NCBI RefSeq assembly: GCF_900626145.1
Contig: NZ_LR130817.1
Location: forward strand, 1,741,130 to 1,805,129
Length of the DNA stretch: 64,000 nucleotides
Direction: 5' to 3'
From: Intestinimonas timonensis
GTDB taxonomy: Bacteria > Bacillota > Clostridia > Oscillospirales > Oscillospiraceae
Under the pieces are notes generated by a model. It was not told the origin of the DNA. It saw only the letters and a list, made by a program, of their open reading frames with translations, and did not search any database. The position numbers were made by a program, and so were the translations under genes. Positions 52,816-62,352 of this stretch are shown piece after piece; position 1 is the first letter of the stretch; every line of letters starts with the position of its first letter.

Positions 52816-53591
52816 TCTTCATCACCTTCCGTTTCGGCATCCTCCGCGATCTGCGGCTCTTCATCCTCGTTGATGTACGGCTCTTCCTCGTAGCCTTCAT
52901 CGTCGAAGAAGTCCATATCCTCATCCTTGGGCTTTCTGCCCTTGACAAACTTGATGTAGTAATAGGCTGCACCCGCAGCACCGGCAAGAACGAAGATGAC
53001 GAGGATCATGCCGATGTTGGATTTCTTTTCGGGGTTAGGGGCGGGAGCATCGGTTTCCGCATCCTTGTCCGGCTCAGGCGTCACGGGGGCTGTGCCGGTG
53101 CATTCGCTCATGTTGGTCTTGCAGACCGGGCAGTCGGTGTTGACCTGACCGGCAGCGCATTTTTCCTTGCAGTTACAGGTGGTCAGAGCAGCCGCAGTGT
53201 CATCATCCAGCAGCGCAAGCAGATCGCTTTCATCGACCATGTTGAGGAAGTATGTCTGATACTGTTCCTCGTCCTCATTGATGGGTGCATCGTAGTCGAT
53301 GACAATGAAGAAGGTGTTGCCGCTTTTCGTCTGGACAGTGATGAACTGTTTGTTGGTTGCCTTATCATAGAGCAAGTCGCGGGTGTAGGCGTTGCCCTCA
53401 TCGTCAATCGGCTCACCCTTCGGCTTTTCAGGGGCGGGAGTGACTGCGGGCGGCTGTTCCGGCTGGGTTGCCTCCGTAACGGGAAGGTTCTGCTCGGTGT
53501 CATCGGCGTAGGCAAACGCCGTCACCGAGAAGCAGGACAGAACCATGACGCAGACCGCAAGGACGGTCAGAAAACGAAACTTCTTACGCAT
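52812..53591 (-). CDS. DUF4366 membrane-anchored surface protein
   Basis: A 259-residue protein. Signal peptide (residues 1-28, LTVLAVCVMVLSCFSVTAFA), an extracellular domain with a Cys-rich segment (CNCKEKCAAG ... CPVCKTNMSEC), a membrane helix near residues 192-216 and an acidic cytoplasmic tail (DEDMDFFDDEGYEEE). A standard gene of Tn1549-like transfer regions, probably part of the cell-envelope side of the secretion machine. Overlaps DUF4315 and topB. Confidence 0.85.
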   Translation of the reverse strand: MRKKFRFLTVLAVCVMVLSCFSVTAFAYADDTEQNLPVTEATQPEQPPAVTPAPEKPKGEPIDDEGNAYTRDLLYDKATNKQFITVQTKSGNTFFIVIDYDAPINEDEEQYQTYFLNMVDESDLLALLDDDTAAALTTCNCKEKCAAGQVNTDCPVCKTNMSECTGTAPVTPEPDKDAETDAPAPNPEKKSNIGMILVIFVLAGAAGAAYYYIKFVKGRKPKDEDMDFFDDEGYEEEPYINEDEEPQIAEDAETEGDED

Positions 53592-53820
53592 TGTCGATTA
53601 CCTCCGTATTTTCAGCGGGCTTGGTGCCGCCCTTCATGGAAGACAGGAACGCCATGATCTGATCCTTGCCCATCACCATAGAGCGCACGGTATTGATGAT
53701 TTCAAGGTTTTCCAGCTCTGTCTTCTTGTCGTACAGCTCTTTAAGCTGACCCTCGATTTCGGACTTCTTCTTTTCAGCCTTCTCAATGTCGGAGAGGACT
53801 TTCTGATACTTGGGATTCAT
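53584..53820 (-). CDS. DUF4315 protein
   Basis: A 78-residue helical protein (KVLSDIEKAEKKKSEIEGQL, then MVMGKDQIMAFLSSMKG), a small coiled-coil family found between the NlpC/P60 hydrolase and DUF4366 genes of clostridial ICEs. Function unknown. Overlaps DUF4366 by 8 bases. Confidence 0.8.
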   Translation of the reverse strand: MNPKYQKVLSDIEKAEKKKSEIEGQLKELYDKKTELENLEIINTVRSMVMGKDQIMAFLSSMKGGTKPAENTEVIDNA

Positions 53821-53836
53821 GCAAAACTCCTTTCTT

Positions 53837-56041
53837 TTAATAGGCGGGTCTTCCGAAGGCGTAGAAATGCTGCTGCCAATAGGAAGAGTTGATAGATGTG
53901 TACTGAATGGGATCGCCGCAGTGGATCATGACCCCATCACCAACGTAGATGCCGACGTGAGACACGCCGGGGGTGTCATACGTCCCGACGAAAAAGATAA
54001 GATCACCGGGCTGTGCATTCGCCTTTGAAACCGGCGTACAGACGTTGTAAAGCCCCTGTGCGCCCAATCGTCCGGTATTTACAAGTCCGCTGTTCGTGAG
54101 AACGTAGCTGACGAAGCCGGAGCAGTCAAAGGACGTGTCGGGATTGGAGCCTCCCCAAACATACGGATAACCGAGATACTTTTCCGCCTCGGTGATCAGT
54201 GTCGCAAACTTCTCGTCGTTCAGGTATTCCGGGTTGACATCGTAGTCGGCGGGAGGATTTGTGATGTACTTGTCCACATAGGGGGAGTTACCGAACAGAT
54301 CCTCGCGGTTGCCCAGCACCGACATATACGTCGCGTACATGGAAAGCTGTTCCTGAGACATGATGTAGACCGGGACATGGGAGAGATTGAAGTTTTCGAG
54401 CTTCACGTTGCAGATGTAGTAGTCATACGGGACGCGATAGGTTTCCGTGTGCGTGTTGCCGTCTGCGTCCGTCCATGTGTCGGTTTCCGTGCGGTATCTG
54501 GTTTCGACGATAACCTCTTCGGTGAGGATGTACTGCTTTTCAAACAGCATTTGGAGCGTACCCTGCACCTCATCCAGCGTGAACTCGCCCTCATGGAGAG
54601 CCGAGAGAATGGAGATCAGCACATAGGGGTCATGCTCAATATCGTCCAGATCGAAGTGGTATTCATCATAGTTGTGAGTGCTTTCGTAGGTGTCGAGATA
54701 GTGTTGCAGCTCTTGCTCCATCCGGCAATACTGCGCCTCCGCGCCCAGCATCGCGTCATCTTCGCTGAGATAAGAGGAAGCGATAACCGACGAGCCGGTA
54801 GAGGTGAGCATCGAACACGAGCTGATTCCAGCACCGAGCAAAACGAGAAGGGCAATTCCGACGCCGATCCAGATGAAGACCTTCTTGTTCTTCTCAAAGA
54901 ACTCCTTGATCTTGTCAGACGCCTTCTCACTGAGCTTCTTGCCGGTGCTTTTTGTGGCAGTCCCGACGGTCTGAGACCCGGCATTTCGAGCGGCGGCATA
55001 TTCCTTCTTGATGTTCTGCTTCTGGTAGTGCTTGTTCATGTTCTGCTTCTTCATCTCAGGATGCTCCTGCTGATTTCTCTCATATTGGAGCTTGGCGTCA
55101 GCTACATCCGCCTTGTGTTCCAGCTTGGAAACCTTCTCATAAGGCTTGTTGACGCTGCTTTCCCGATGATGACGGAAATGCCTCGCAGCGGTCTCAGCGG
55201 CAATCTCTGTTTTATGCGCCGCCTCAACCGCCGAGTTTTCCTGCTCGACCTCATGGATTTTGCCGTGAATGCCGGAAGCAAGGGTGTCACCGACCTTGCG
55301 GACGGTTTTATCTGCCTCAAATTGCAGCTTGCCTTTGCTCTTGGGCTTTTTCAGCTCATCCTCAAAATGAAGGCGGGTTTTGCCCTTTCCGGTCTCTTCA
55401 TCAAAGACACGCTCTTTCTTGAGAACCTTGTGCGTGGGCAGCTTTTCACGGGCAGCATCCAGACGCTCATGTGCCTTCTCAGACTTCCTTTCGAGCTTCT
55501 GCATCCGCTTCGTGGGCGGGACGGCATCGTCCGAGAGCGGCTTTGCAGAGGCAGTCTCCGCCGCTTGAGTGAGAACGGCATCTGCATCAACGGCTTCAAC
55601 CGCAGAGGTCTTGCGCAGCTTGTGGGTGACAACCGTTTCGGCAATCACCGTGCCGGTATGCGAAGAAACGCCGTGCTGCTCCAAAACAGGGGGATTGAAC
55701 GGCGTTTCCGAGGGCAGCGGTTCAGGTGCATTCTGGGGTGGATTTTCTGCCCTTTTCTCTTCTGTGACGGACGTTTCCGAGGGCGGCTGTGTGTCGTTAT
55801 CCTCGGCGTGTTCCGCCTGAAACTGACGATGCTGACGGCGCATCTGCACCTTTTTCTGTTCCTCCGCAGAAAGAGCTTCGGAAGGCGCGACTGTCTCAGC
55901 GGACTTCACCAACTCTGCTTCTTCCAGCCGCTTTGACACACGCTGCTCGTTGCCAGCCGTCAGGTTTTTCTCGACCGCGCCGTCTCGCGTCATCCGCAGA
56001 ACTACCTTGTCGCGGGCTTTGAGTTCCGGTTCCTTGGGCAT
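53837..56041 (-). CDS. CD1107-type NlpC/P60 cell-wall hydrolase
   Basis: A 734-residue protein. The first about 390 residues are charged, repetitive and cytoplasmic (LERKSEKAHERLDAAREKLP). A membrane helix at about 390-415 (WIGVGIALLVLLGAGISSC) leads to an outside domain. The C-terminal NlpC/P60 peptidase has FDCSGFVSYVL (catalytic Cys), HVGIYVGDG (His) and a later polar residue. It would open peptidoglycan for the transfer channel, like VirB1. Typical gene of Tn1549-like elements. Confidence 0.88.
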   Translation of the reverse strand: MPKEPELKARDKVVLRMTRDGAVEKNLTAGNEQRVSKRLEEAELVKSAETVAPSEALSAEEQKKVQMRRQHRQFQAEHAEDNDTQPPSETSVTEEKRAENPPQNAPEPLPSETPFNPPVLEQHGVSSHTGTVIAETVVTHKLRKTSAVEAVDADAVLTQAAETASAKPLSDDAVPPTKRMQKLERKSEKAHERLDAAREKLPTHKVLKKERVFDEETGKGKTRLHFEDELKKPKSKGKLQFEADKTVRKVGDTLASGIHGKIHEVEQENSAVEAAHKTEIAAETAARHFRHHRESSVNKPYEKVSKLEHKADVADAKLQYERNQQEHPEMKKQNMNKHYQKQNIKKEYAAARNAGSQTVGTATKSTGKKLSEKASDKIKEFFEKNKKVFIWIGVGIALLVLLGAGISSCSMLTSTGSSVIASSYLSEDDAMLGAEAQYCRMEQELQHYLDTYESTHNYDEYHFDLDDIEHDPYVLISILSALHEGEFTLDEVQGTLQMLFEKQYILTEEVIVETRYRTETDTWTDADGNTHTETYRVPYDYYICNVKLENFNLSHVPVYIMSQEQLSMYATYMSVLGNREDLFGNSPYVDKYITNPPADYDVNPEYLNDEKFATLITEAEKYLGYPYVWGGSNPDTSFDCSGFVSYVLTNSGLVNTGRLGAQGLYNVCTPVSKANAQPGDLIFFVGTYDTPGVSHVGIYVGDGVMIHCGDPIQYTSINSSYWQQHFYAFGRPAY

Positions 56042-56988
56042 CAGATTTCACCTCCGATCCGCTTGTAGGCAAGCTCGGTGTATTCTGGGTTCAGCTCTAC
56101 GCCTACAAAATGCCGCCCCATCTGCGCGGCAACCATGCCGGTTGTGCCGCTTCCCATAAAGGGGTCAAGCACAATGCCGCCTTCTGGACAACCGGCGAGA
56201 AGACAGGTTTCAACCAGCTTCGGAGGGTAGGCGGCATAGTGACCGCCCTTGAAGGGGACGGTGTTGATCTTCCAGACATCGCGCTTGTTGCGGAGCGGAT
56301 TGATGTCTGCTTCCTTGATCTCGCCATGCTCACGCGGGCGGTTGATGGATTGCGGCTGAGGCTGACCGGGAACGGGCTTTCCGTATTTGTTGCCGCCCTT
56401 CATGCCGCGCTTGAGGCGTTTTGCCGTTGCAGGGGCAATCGGCTCGGAGATCGCCTTGTAGTCGAAGAAATACTTCTTGGACTTGGAAAACAGAAAGATA
56501 TGCTCATAGCAACGGGCGCAGCGGTCTTTGACGCTTTCCGGCATGGGGTTATCCTTCATCCAGATGATGTCGTTGCGCAGATACCAGCCGGTATCACGGA
56601 GGGCAAAAGCCAGCATCCACGGAATACCGATCATGTCCTTCGGCTTGCAGCCCTCAACCTTGTTGTTGAGAGCCACAGCCTGACCGTTTCTGCCGTAGGG
56701 GTTCTTCGGGTCAATGAAATCTCCCTGATTGCCCTTTCCAGCGTAGGTGTCCGAGATGTTCAGCCAGAGCGTTCCATCCGGACGCAAAACGCGCCTGACT
56801 TCGGTAAACACTTCCGTCAGGCGCGAGATATATTCCTTCGGCGTTGTCTCTCTGCCGATCTGAGCCTTCATGCCGTAATCGCGGAGCGCGTAATACGGAG
56901 GGGACGTCACACAGCAATGAACGCTATCATCGGGCAGGGCTTTCAGGATTTCAAGGCAATCGCCGGTATGAATGATGTCAAGCTCTAT
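56041..56988 (-). CDS. DNA methyltransferase (SPPY type), unusual start
   Basis: A methyltransferase of the beta-type order: catalytic TSPPYYAL near the N-terminus and the AdoMet motif DPFMGSGTTGMVAAQMG near the C-terminus, followed by GVELNPEY. Translation upstream of the first GTG (56910), which falls directly before TSPPY, gives a family-like leader ELDIIHTGDCLEILKALPDD. The natural start would be at 56988, where the codon is ATA, 9 bases after AAAGGAG. So it either uses a rare start or has a mutated ATG. It would modify element DNA against host restriction. Confidence 0.75.
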   Translation of the reverse strand: MELDIIHTGDCLEILKALPDDSVHCCVTSPPYYALRDYGMKAQIGRETTPKEYISRLTEVFTEVRRVLRPDGTLWLNISDTYAGKGNQGDFIDPKNPYGRNGQAVALNNKVEGCKPKDMIGIPWMLAFALRDTGWYLRNDIIWMKDNPMPESVKDRCARCYEHIFLFSKSKKYFFDYKAISEPIAPATAKRLKRGMKGGNKYGKPVPGQPQPQSINRPREHGEIKEADINPLRNKRDVWKINTVPFKGGHYAAYPPKLVETCLLAGCPEGGIVLDPFMGSGTTGMVAAQMGRHFVGVELNPEYTELAYKRIGGEI

Positions 56989-57023
56989 AAAAACCAGCTC
57001 CTTTCTTCGGATTTGAGCGCATA

Positions 57024-57617
57024 TCAGTCGGAGTAATACTCGTCCGGCTCGTAGTCCTCGTCTTCCATGAAGTCCTCGTCGAGATCGTCAATCTCGTCTG
57101 CCCAACGGTCGAAGATTTCCTCGGCTTCCTTCGCCGCCTCACGATAGAGGCTCAGGCGGTTCTTCTCAAAGGCGGCAAAGGCGGGGACGAACTTGCTGAA
57201 CTCGCGGATTGCCTTCACATCCTGCGTGCGCATATCTGCGACGCACTGAATGATTTCGGACATCGTGAGCAGATCGTCGATCATCAGCTCATACTTGTCC
57301 TTGGGGATAGATACGGCTTCATCATCCGCCGCGTCAGCGAAAGGGGTATTCTCGTCGCTGTTGCAGCACTTGGGAACATCAATCTTGAAGTAGAAACCGA
57401 TCATATCCACAGATACCTTGGTCATAATCTGACGCGCCTCCTTGACCTTTTCGTCGATGTCCTCCCTCACATGGAGGTAGGCGCGATGATGCTTCTTGAG
57501 ATCGCTTTCCAGTCGGATCAGATCGGTCAGCTCCCACAGAGCCTTAAACAGCGCGGAGGTGTTCTCTCCGTATTCGATAGCGTCCGCATAGGGAATGGTA
57601 ATCATCTTGTTGTTCAT
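57024..57617 (-). CDS. Hypothetical protein between VirB4 and methyltransferase
   Basis: A 197-residue, mostly helical, very acidic protein (C-terminal DEDFMEDEDYEPDEYYSD). No domain recognised. AGGAGG 10 bases before the ATG at 57617. It lies between virB4 and the methyltransferase in the transfer operon. The acidic end might mimic nucleic acid; speculative. Confidence 0.6.
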   Translation of the reverse strand: MNNKMITIPYADAIEYGENTSALFKALWELTDLIRLESDLKKHHRAYLHVREDIDEKVKEARQIMTKVSVDMIGFYFKIDVPKCCNSDENTPFADAADDEAVSIPKDKYELMIDDLLTMSEIIQCVADMRTQDVKAIREFSKFVPAFAAFEKNRLSLYREAAKEAEEIFDRWADEIDDLDEDFMEDEDYEPDEYYSD

Positions 57618-57634
57618 ATTCAAAAATCCTCCTA

Positions 57635-60067
57635 TCAGTTCTGTACGGTTTCTTCGGGTTTGGTGGTCATGATGCGGTAGAGCTGGGTGTCCTTCGGGAA
57701 ATCGTCCTTGAAGGGAACGATGGTCGAGCCATAGAAGATCAGCCCCTCACCGGCGTTGGAATTGGTGATGTAGTTCTGCTGGCTGGGCGAGATGTTCAGC
57801 GCCTTCGAGAGAATCTGCCGGTCGCCGGATGCCTGATTCAGAAGGTAGACAAAATCTGAGTTTTCAAAGATGTTCTCTACCTCGCGGGACGCAAGCAGAT
57901 CCTTGACGTTCTGCGTGATGCCGGTCGGGATGCCGCCCCACTTTCTGAAACGCTTCCAGATTTCCACGCTGTATGCGGCGGTCTGTTCCTCTTTCAGCAA
58001 AAGGTGGAACTCGTCCATGTAGTAGCGCGTTGCCTTGTGCTGGGCGCGGTTGAGGGTAACTCTGTTCCACACCTGATCCTGCACAATCAGCATACCGAGC
58101 TTTTTGAGCTGCTTGCCGAGTTCGCGGATGTCATAGCAGACAAAGCGGTTGTTGACATCCACATTCGTTCTGTGATTGAAGACGTTCAGAGAGCCGTGAA
58201 CATAGATTTCAAGGGCAGTTGCAATGCGCTGTGCCTCCGGCTCCTTCTGATTTCTCAGAATGTTGTAGAGGTCTTCGAGGATTGGCATTTTCTCCGGTTT
58301 GGGGTCTGCAAGAAACTCCTGATAGACCATGCGAACACTGCGGTCAATGATGGTCTTCTCAACCGGCTGCAAGCCGTCCTTGCCGCCGACAATCAGCTCA
58401 CACATGGAGAGGATGAAGTCGGATTTCAACGTCAGCGGGTTTTCCTCTTCGGAGTAGTTCGTGTTGATGTCCAGCGGATTGATGTAATCCGTGCTGACCG
58501 GCGAGATGCGGATGACCTGACCGCCGAGCTTCTGCACGAGGGGGAAATACTCGGCTTCGGGGTCGCAGACGATGATGTCATCCTCCGTGATGAGGAAGGC
58601 GTTCGTCATTTCGCGCTTGGCAGAGAAGGACTTACCGGAACCGGGTGTACCCAAGATCAGCCCGTTGGGGTTTTTGAGCTGCTTGCGGTCAACCATGATC
58701 ATGTTGTTGGACAGCGCGTTCAGCCCGTAGTAGAGAGCTTCGCCGCCCTGAAAAAGCTCCTGCGTGGTGAACGGCACGAAAACCGCCGTGCTGGAAGTGG
58801 TCAGCCCGCGTTCGATCTCCACCTGATTGACGCCGATAGGCAGAGAGGACATCAGCCCTTCCTCCTGCTGAAAGTCAAGACGCTTGAGCGCACAGTTATA
58901 CTTTTGGGCAATGGCGGCGGTCTGGAACACCGCATTTTCGAGCTTCTGGCGATTGGTTGCCGTATTCATGATGAGGATGGTCACGAGGAACAGTCTCTCG
59001 TTGCGGGTCTGGAGATCCTGCAACAGACGCTTTGCCTCGCCGCCGAAGGTAGCGAGATCGGACGGGATGATGTCCATGTCGTAGCCGGAGCGGACTGCTT
59101 TTTTCTGTTCCTCGATCTTCATTTTGTCGAGGTCGGTGATCTTCGACTTGATACTCTTGATTGCCTTTGCCTGGTCAATCGTCCGGATATGAAAATTGAC
59201 CGTGATGTTGCTGTCCATCTCAAGGAAGTCGGCAAGCATACGGTCATTGAGTTCCGGCGCGAGGATTTGCAGGAAACTCGCCGCGCCGATGGTTTTGCCC
59301 ATCTTGAAGCACTTGCCTTCACGGAAGTCAAAGGAAGTGGGCGCGATGAAGTCCTTTGTGCTGAGTCCCGTCCGGGCAACCATATCGAAGGAAAAGCGGA
59401 ACGGCTCATTGGTGTCCATGTTAAACACATCATGAAGCACTTTCAGCCGTTCATAACCAGACAGCGGCTCGGTTCTCACACCGAGGGTTTTGAAGTTGTT
59501 GAGAATGTCGGTTTCAATGCGTTCGAGCTTCGGCTTTGCCGTGCGGAGGGAGTCTGCCTCAATGCCGAAGGTGATGTACTTCCTCTTGACCAGTCCGTTG
59601 TTGCCCTTGGTGAGCTGGTTTTGCAGCATACCGGAATACTCGGAGCGGATGTCGTTGAAGGCGTCCTCCTGTGCCGGAATGTTGATGCGCTTGCGGAACT
59701 CATTGAGGCTTGCCTTCTGATTGATGAAGGAGAGCTGGACGAAGATCGAGCTGTCGAAGTAGTTCAGAAAGTCGCACCATGCTTCAAAGATGGCAGTTTT
59801 GTCCTCGTTCTGCGCAAGCTGGTAGTTGATGTCCTCAAAGGCGATGGATTTCGTGTAGAGGCGGCTATTTACCTTGCAGATACCGTCGCGGCACATTTCC
59901 ACATAGGGAATGGTCTGCTGGGCGGACTTGCGGACTTTCTTTGCCTTCCTGTCCTTTTTCTTCTGCGTGACGATCCGCTTTTTTTCCTGAGCGGAAAGGG
60001 CGTTGCCGTAAACGACGCCGTTTTTGACCGTCATCTTAGGCTTTGCCTTTACTGTGCTGTTGTTCAA
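57635..60067 (-). CDS. VirB4-like conjugation ATPase
   Basis: An 810-residue VirB4/TraE-family ATPase that powers the type IV secretion channel. Walker A (ILGTPGSGKSFSAKREM) lies at about 455-470 and Walker B at the ATTRYYMDEFHLLL-like segment near 685. The TTG start at 60067 has AGGAGG 9 bases upstream, inside the end of the PrgI gene. Intact. Confidence 0.93.
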   Translation of the reverse strand: MNNSTVKAKPKMTVKNGVVYGNALSAQEKKRIVTQKKKDRKAKKVRKSAQQTIPYVEMCRDGICKVNSRLYTKSIAFEDINYQLAQNEDKTAIFEAWCDFLNYFDSSIFVQLSFINQKASLNEFRKRINIPAQEDAFNDIRSEYSGMLQNQLTKGNNGLVKRKYITFGIEADSLRTAKPKLERIETDILNNFKTLGVRTEPLSGYERLKVLHDVFNMDTNEPFRFSFDMVARTGLSTKDFIAPTSFDFREGKCFKMGKTIGAASFLQILAPELNDRMLADFLEMDSNITVNFHIRTIDQAKAIKSIKSKITDLDKMKIEEQKKAVRSGYDMDIIPSDLATFGGEAKRLLQDLQTRNERLFLVTILIMNTATNRQKLENAVFQTAAIAQKYNCALKRLDFQQEEGLMSSLPIGVNQVEIERGLTTSSTAVFVPFTTQELFQGGEALYYGLNALSNNMIMVDRKQLKNPNGLILGTPGSGKSFSAKREMTNAFLITEDDIIVCDPEAEYFPLVQKLGGQVIRISPVSTDYINPLDINTNYSEEENPLTLKSDFILSMCELIVGGKDGLQPVEKTIIDRSVRMVYQEFLADPKPEKMPILEDLYNILRNQKEPEAQRIATALEIYVHGSLNVFNHRTNVDVNNRFVCYDIRELGKQLKKLGMLIVQDQVWNRVTLNRAQHKATRYYMDEFHLLLKEEQTAAYSVEIWKRFRKWGGIPTGITQNVKDLLASREVENIFENSDFVYLLNQASGDRQILSKALNISPSQQNYITNSNAGEGLIFYGSTIVPFKDDFPKDTQLYRIMTTKPEETVQN

Positions 60068-60416
60068 GCTGCAATTCCTCCTGTTCTTTGATTTTCTGCT
60101 GAATCTCAGCGTAGAGATTGTTTGTGCGATAGGGGCGCACCTTGTCCCGGATAAACATGGACTGTACGATGTGGTACAGATACTTTTCGGCGGGCTGACC
60201 GTCCTTCTCGTAAAGCGCGAAGAAGATGAACGGGAGCATGATCACCACCATCAGCATTGCCGCCGTAGACAAGTCGAGATGCGCCTTCGCCAGAAAGAAG
60301 ATCGGGACGCCGACCGCCGCAGCGATGGAAAAACAAATGAGCTGCCGCTTGGTCAGGTTGAACATGACCTTCGTTTTGACGCGGTTAAGGTCCTTCGGGA
60401 CCGGAACAAATGCCAT
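60036..60416 (-). CDS. PrgI-family membrane protein
   Basis: A 126-residue protein of the PrgI/VirB3-like family. Start MAFVPVPKDLNRVKTKVMFN, then two membrane helices (residues about 30-75), then a basic tail rich in Gln/Glu. It is the inner-membrane partner of VirB4 in Gram-positive transfer systems. AGGAGG before the ATG at 60416. Confidence 0.88.
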   Translation of the reverse strand: MAFVPVPKDLNRVKTKVMFNLTKRQLICFSIAAAVGVPIFFLAKAHLDLSTAAMLMVVIMLPFIFFALYEKDGQPAEKYLYHIVQSMFIRDKVRPYRTNNLYAEIQQKIKEQEELQLEQQHSKGKA

Positions 60417-60873
60417 TGACTGTTTCCTCCTTTCTAAGCTGCTTTTCATAGCGCAGCTTCATTTGTGCGGGATATTGATCCTCCTTCGGTTGACGCTTGC
60501 CCGTCCAGCGAAGCCCACCCGCTTTGCCTTGACAAATCCAGCCGGAAGCCCGAAGGCTTGCACCGTTTTCGCTTTCCAGCGTGTAGGTGATGATGTGCTT
60601 ATAGCCCATAGCCGCAGCAGCTCTTGCCGCCGCACCGTAGAGAAAGCTGCAAGCGTTCTTCGCCCCGTTGGTGCATAGCCTTGTAACCTCCAATGTGAAG
60701 CCGTCATCCAGATACCGGCTGACGGGACGCCCGGCGATGATTACACCGACCAGTTCACCGTCTGCTTCACAGCCGATGGAAAACTTGTGACCGGCAACCG
60801 GCTTGTGATGTCGGTGATACTTCCGGACATACTCGTTGGCGTCACGAAGAGAGATGGGTTTTAGCCGCAGCAT
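60385..60873 (-). CDS. XF1762-family GNAT-like protein
   Basis: A 162-residue protein (LRLKPISLRDANEYVRKYHR, KFSIGCEADGELVGVIIAG, GGLRWTG) with an acetyltransferase-like fold, of the XF1762 family, which occurs on phages and ICEs. Substrate unknown. The ATG at 60873 has GGAGG; the end overlaps the PrgI gene by 32 bases. Confidence 0.8.
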   Translation of the reverse strand: MLRLKPISLRDANEYVRKYHRHHKPVAGHKFSIGCEADGELVGVIIAGRPVSRYLDDGFTLEVTRLCTNGAKNACSFLYGAAARAAAAMGYKHIITYTLESENGASLRASGWICQGKAGGLRWTGKRQPKEDQYPAQMKLRYEKQLRKEETVNGICSGPEGP

Positions 60874-61430
60874 GGTGCTTCCTCCATAGGAAGATGAGCC
60901 GTGCATTCGACCTCGTTGCCCCAAACGTCCCAGCCTTCGGGAGACTGACGGGCAAAAAGCTCTACGCGGGGAAGGTCTCCCATGAGCCGAACAATGCGCT
61001 TCCGCGCCTCATCCGGCTTTTTGGAATGCTCTTCGATGTGGCTGAGGATGACCTGACGCACACCGGCGTCAACTCGCTTCGGATGTCCCTTTGTGGCGAG
61101 GATGCAGATTTCGGCGTTCGCCCTTGTCCAGTACCCCATGCCGGTGAAGAGATCGTCGTTCCTGCGGTTTTGCTTCACCCATACAAAAGCTACGGTCTTA
61201 TAGGAAAATCCCCATGCCGTCAGCACTTCGAGTGCTTCACAGAGGCACGGGAACGTGATCCAGAGGAACAGAGCGCAGTCCTTGGCGGCAAGCTCACCAA
61301 CCGGAAGCGCCTTGATGTCCTCAATGCACATTGTCGGGTAGTGGCTTTCTGCCGACCGTCCCTGCCCCTTCTTGGAGTAAGTCCGATACGCCCAAGGGGG
61401 ATCGGCGTAGATGATGCTGTACTTCTTCAT
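60861..61430 (-). CDS. MT-A70-family adenine methyltransferase
   Basis: A 189-residue MT-A70 methyltransferase. The catalytic DPPW is in IIYADPPWAYRTY (residues 6-18), with a later WGNEVEC end typical of small phage/ICE versions. It methylates adenine in DNA (or RNA) and may hide the element from restriction. AGGAGG 8 bases before the ATG at 61430. Overlaps the XF1762 gene by 13 bases. Confidence 0.88.
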   Translation of the reverse strand: MKKYSIIYADPPWAYRTYSKKGQGRSAESHYPTMCIEDIKALPVGELAAKDCALFLWITFPCLCEALEVLTAWGFSYKTVAFVWVKQNRRNDDLFTGMGYWTRANAEICILATKGHPKRVDAGVRQVILSHIEEHSKKPDEARKRIVRLMGDLPRVELFARQSPEGWDVWGNEVECTAHLPMEEAPCCG

Positions 61431-61443
61431 GCTGCCGACCTCC

Positions 61444-62313
61444 TTAGTGCGCATGGAAGATGGATTTTGCGAGGCTTCCGGTCTTGAACAGCGAGAAGCA
61501 CAGAATGACCGTGTACGCTGCCACAGAGAACAGAGCCGAATGAATGTTGTCTGCGATGATCATGCCGTTGATCAGCACTGCATAGATGCCGACGCAGACC
61601 ATGATGAGAAAGCCCTGAAATGCCAGAGCGAACAAGCCTTTCAGATAGTTCGTGCCGATGCTGCCCCATTCGCGGTTGCTCATGGTTGCGATGGGAATAG
61701 GCGCAATGCTCACGGTGCAGTAAATCTCAATCATGCGCCCGTAGAGAATAACCGTAATGAGGATCGCCATGATTTTGAGGCACAGGCTGATCAGGAGCGT
61801 TTCTATCGACAGTCCGAGCAGTTCTCCGACGCCCATGTTCTCCATGCCGGTACGCATCTGCGCAATCGTCGCGTCAATGTCAATGCTCGTGTTGCCGTGG
61901 ATTACTCCTGCTGCACCGGAAACTACGTTCTGCCCGATGTCGAATACTGCCATCACGATGTCAAACGTGTGTGTTACGAGATAGATCGCCACAGCCGCCT
62001 TGAAAAACCACTTGAAGAACATCCATGTGTCCATGTCGTGAAGGTTGTTTTTCTCGGTGATCATAGAAATCAGCTCGTAGCACAAAACGAAGGTGATGAT
62101 GATACCAGCGATGGGGACTATCACGTTTTCAGATAGTCCCCGGATCATCTGGTACACGCCGCCGTTCCAGCCGGACGGTGTTTGCCCAACTTCGGCGGCA
62201 ATCGTTCCTACCTTCTCGTTGACATCGGTGAACATATTGGTCAGGTTGCTCTCGATCCATCCGATCAGCATATCCTTGAGAGCTTGTTCGATCTTTTCTA
62301 AAATGCTGCCCAA
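61444..62313 (-). CDS. VirB6/TrbL-like channel protein
   Basis: A 289-residue polytopic membrane protein with about five to six helices (for example VIVPIAGIIITFVLCYELIS, ILITVILYGRMIEIYCTV, ALAFQGFLIMVCVGIYAVLI). Matches the VirB6/TrbL-like protein of Tn1549-type elements, the pore of the secretion system. The TTG start at 62313 has GGGTGG upstream; no in-frame ATG fits the N-terminus. Confidence 0.85.
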   Translation of the reverse strand: MGSILEKIEQALKDMLIGWIESNLTNMFTDVNEKVGTIAAEVGQTPSGWNGGVYQMIRGLSENVIVPIAGIIITFVLCYELISMITEKNNLHDMDTWMFFKWFFKAAVAIYLVTHTFDIVMAVFDIGQNVVSGAAGVIHGNTSIDIDATIAQMRTGMENMGVGELLGLSIETLLISLCLKIMAILITVILYGRMIEIYCTVSIAPIPIATMSNREWGSIGTNYLKGLFALAFQGFLIMVCVGIYAVLINGMIIADNIHSALFSVAAYTVILCFSLFKTGSLAKSIFHAH

Positions 62314-62352
62314 TATTTCACCACCCTTCGGTTAAGCTGGGCTTGCCGTGGA

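Noticed and set aside
58004..60091. A 695-residue open frame opposite virB4
   Set aside because: Shadow of virB4; no domain pattern.
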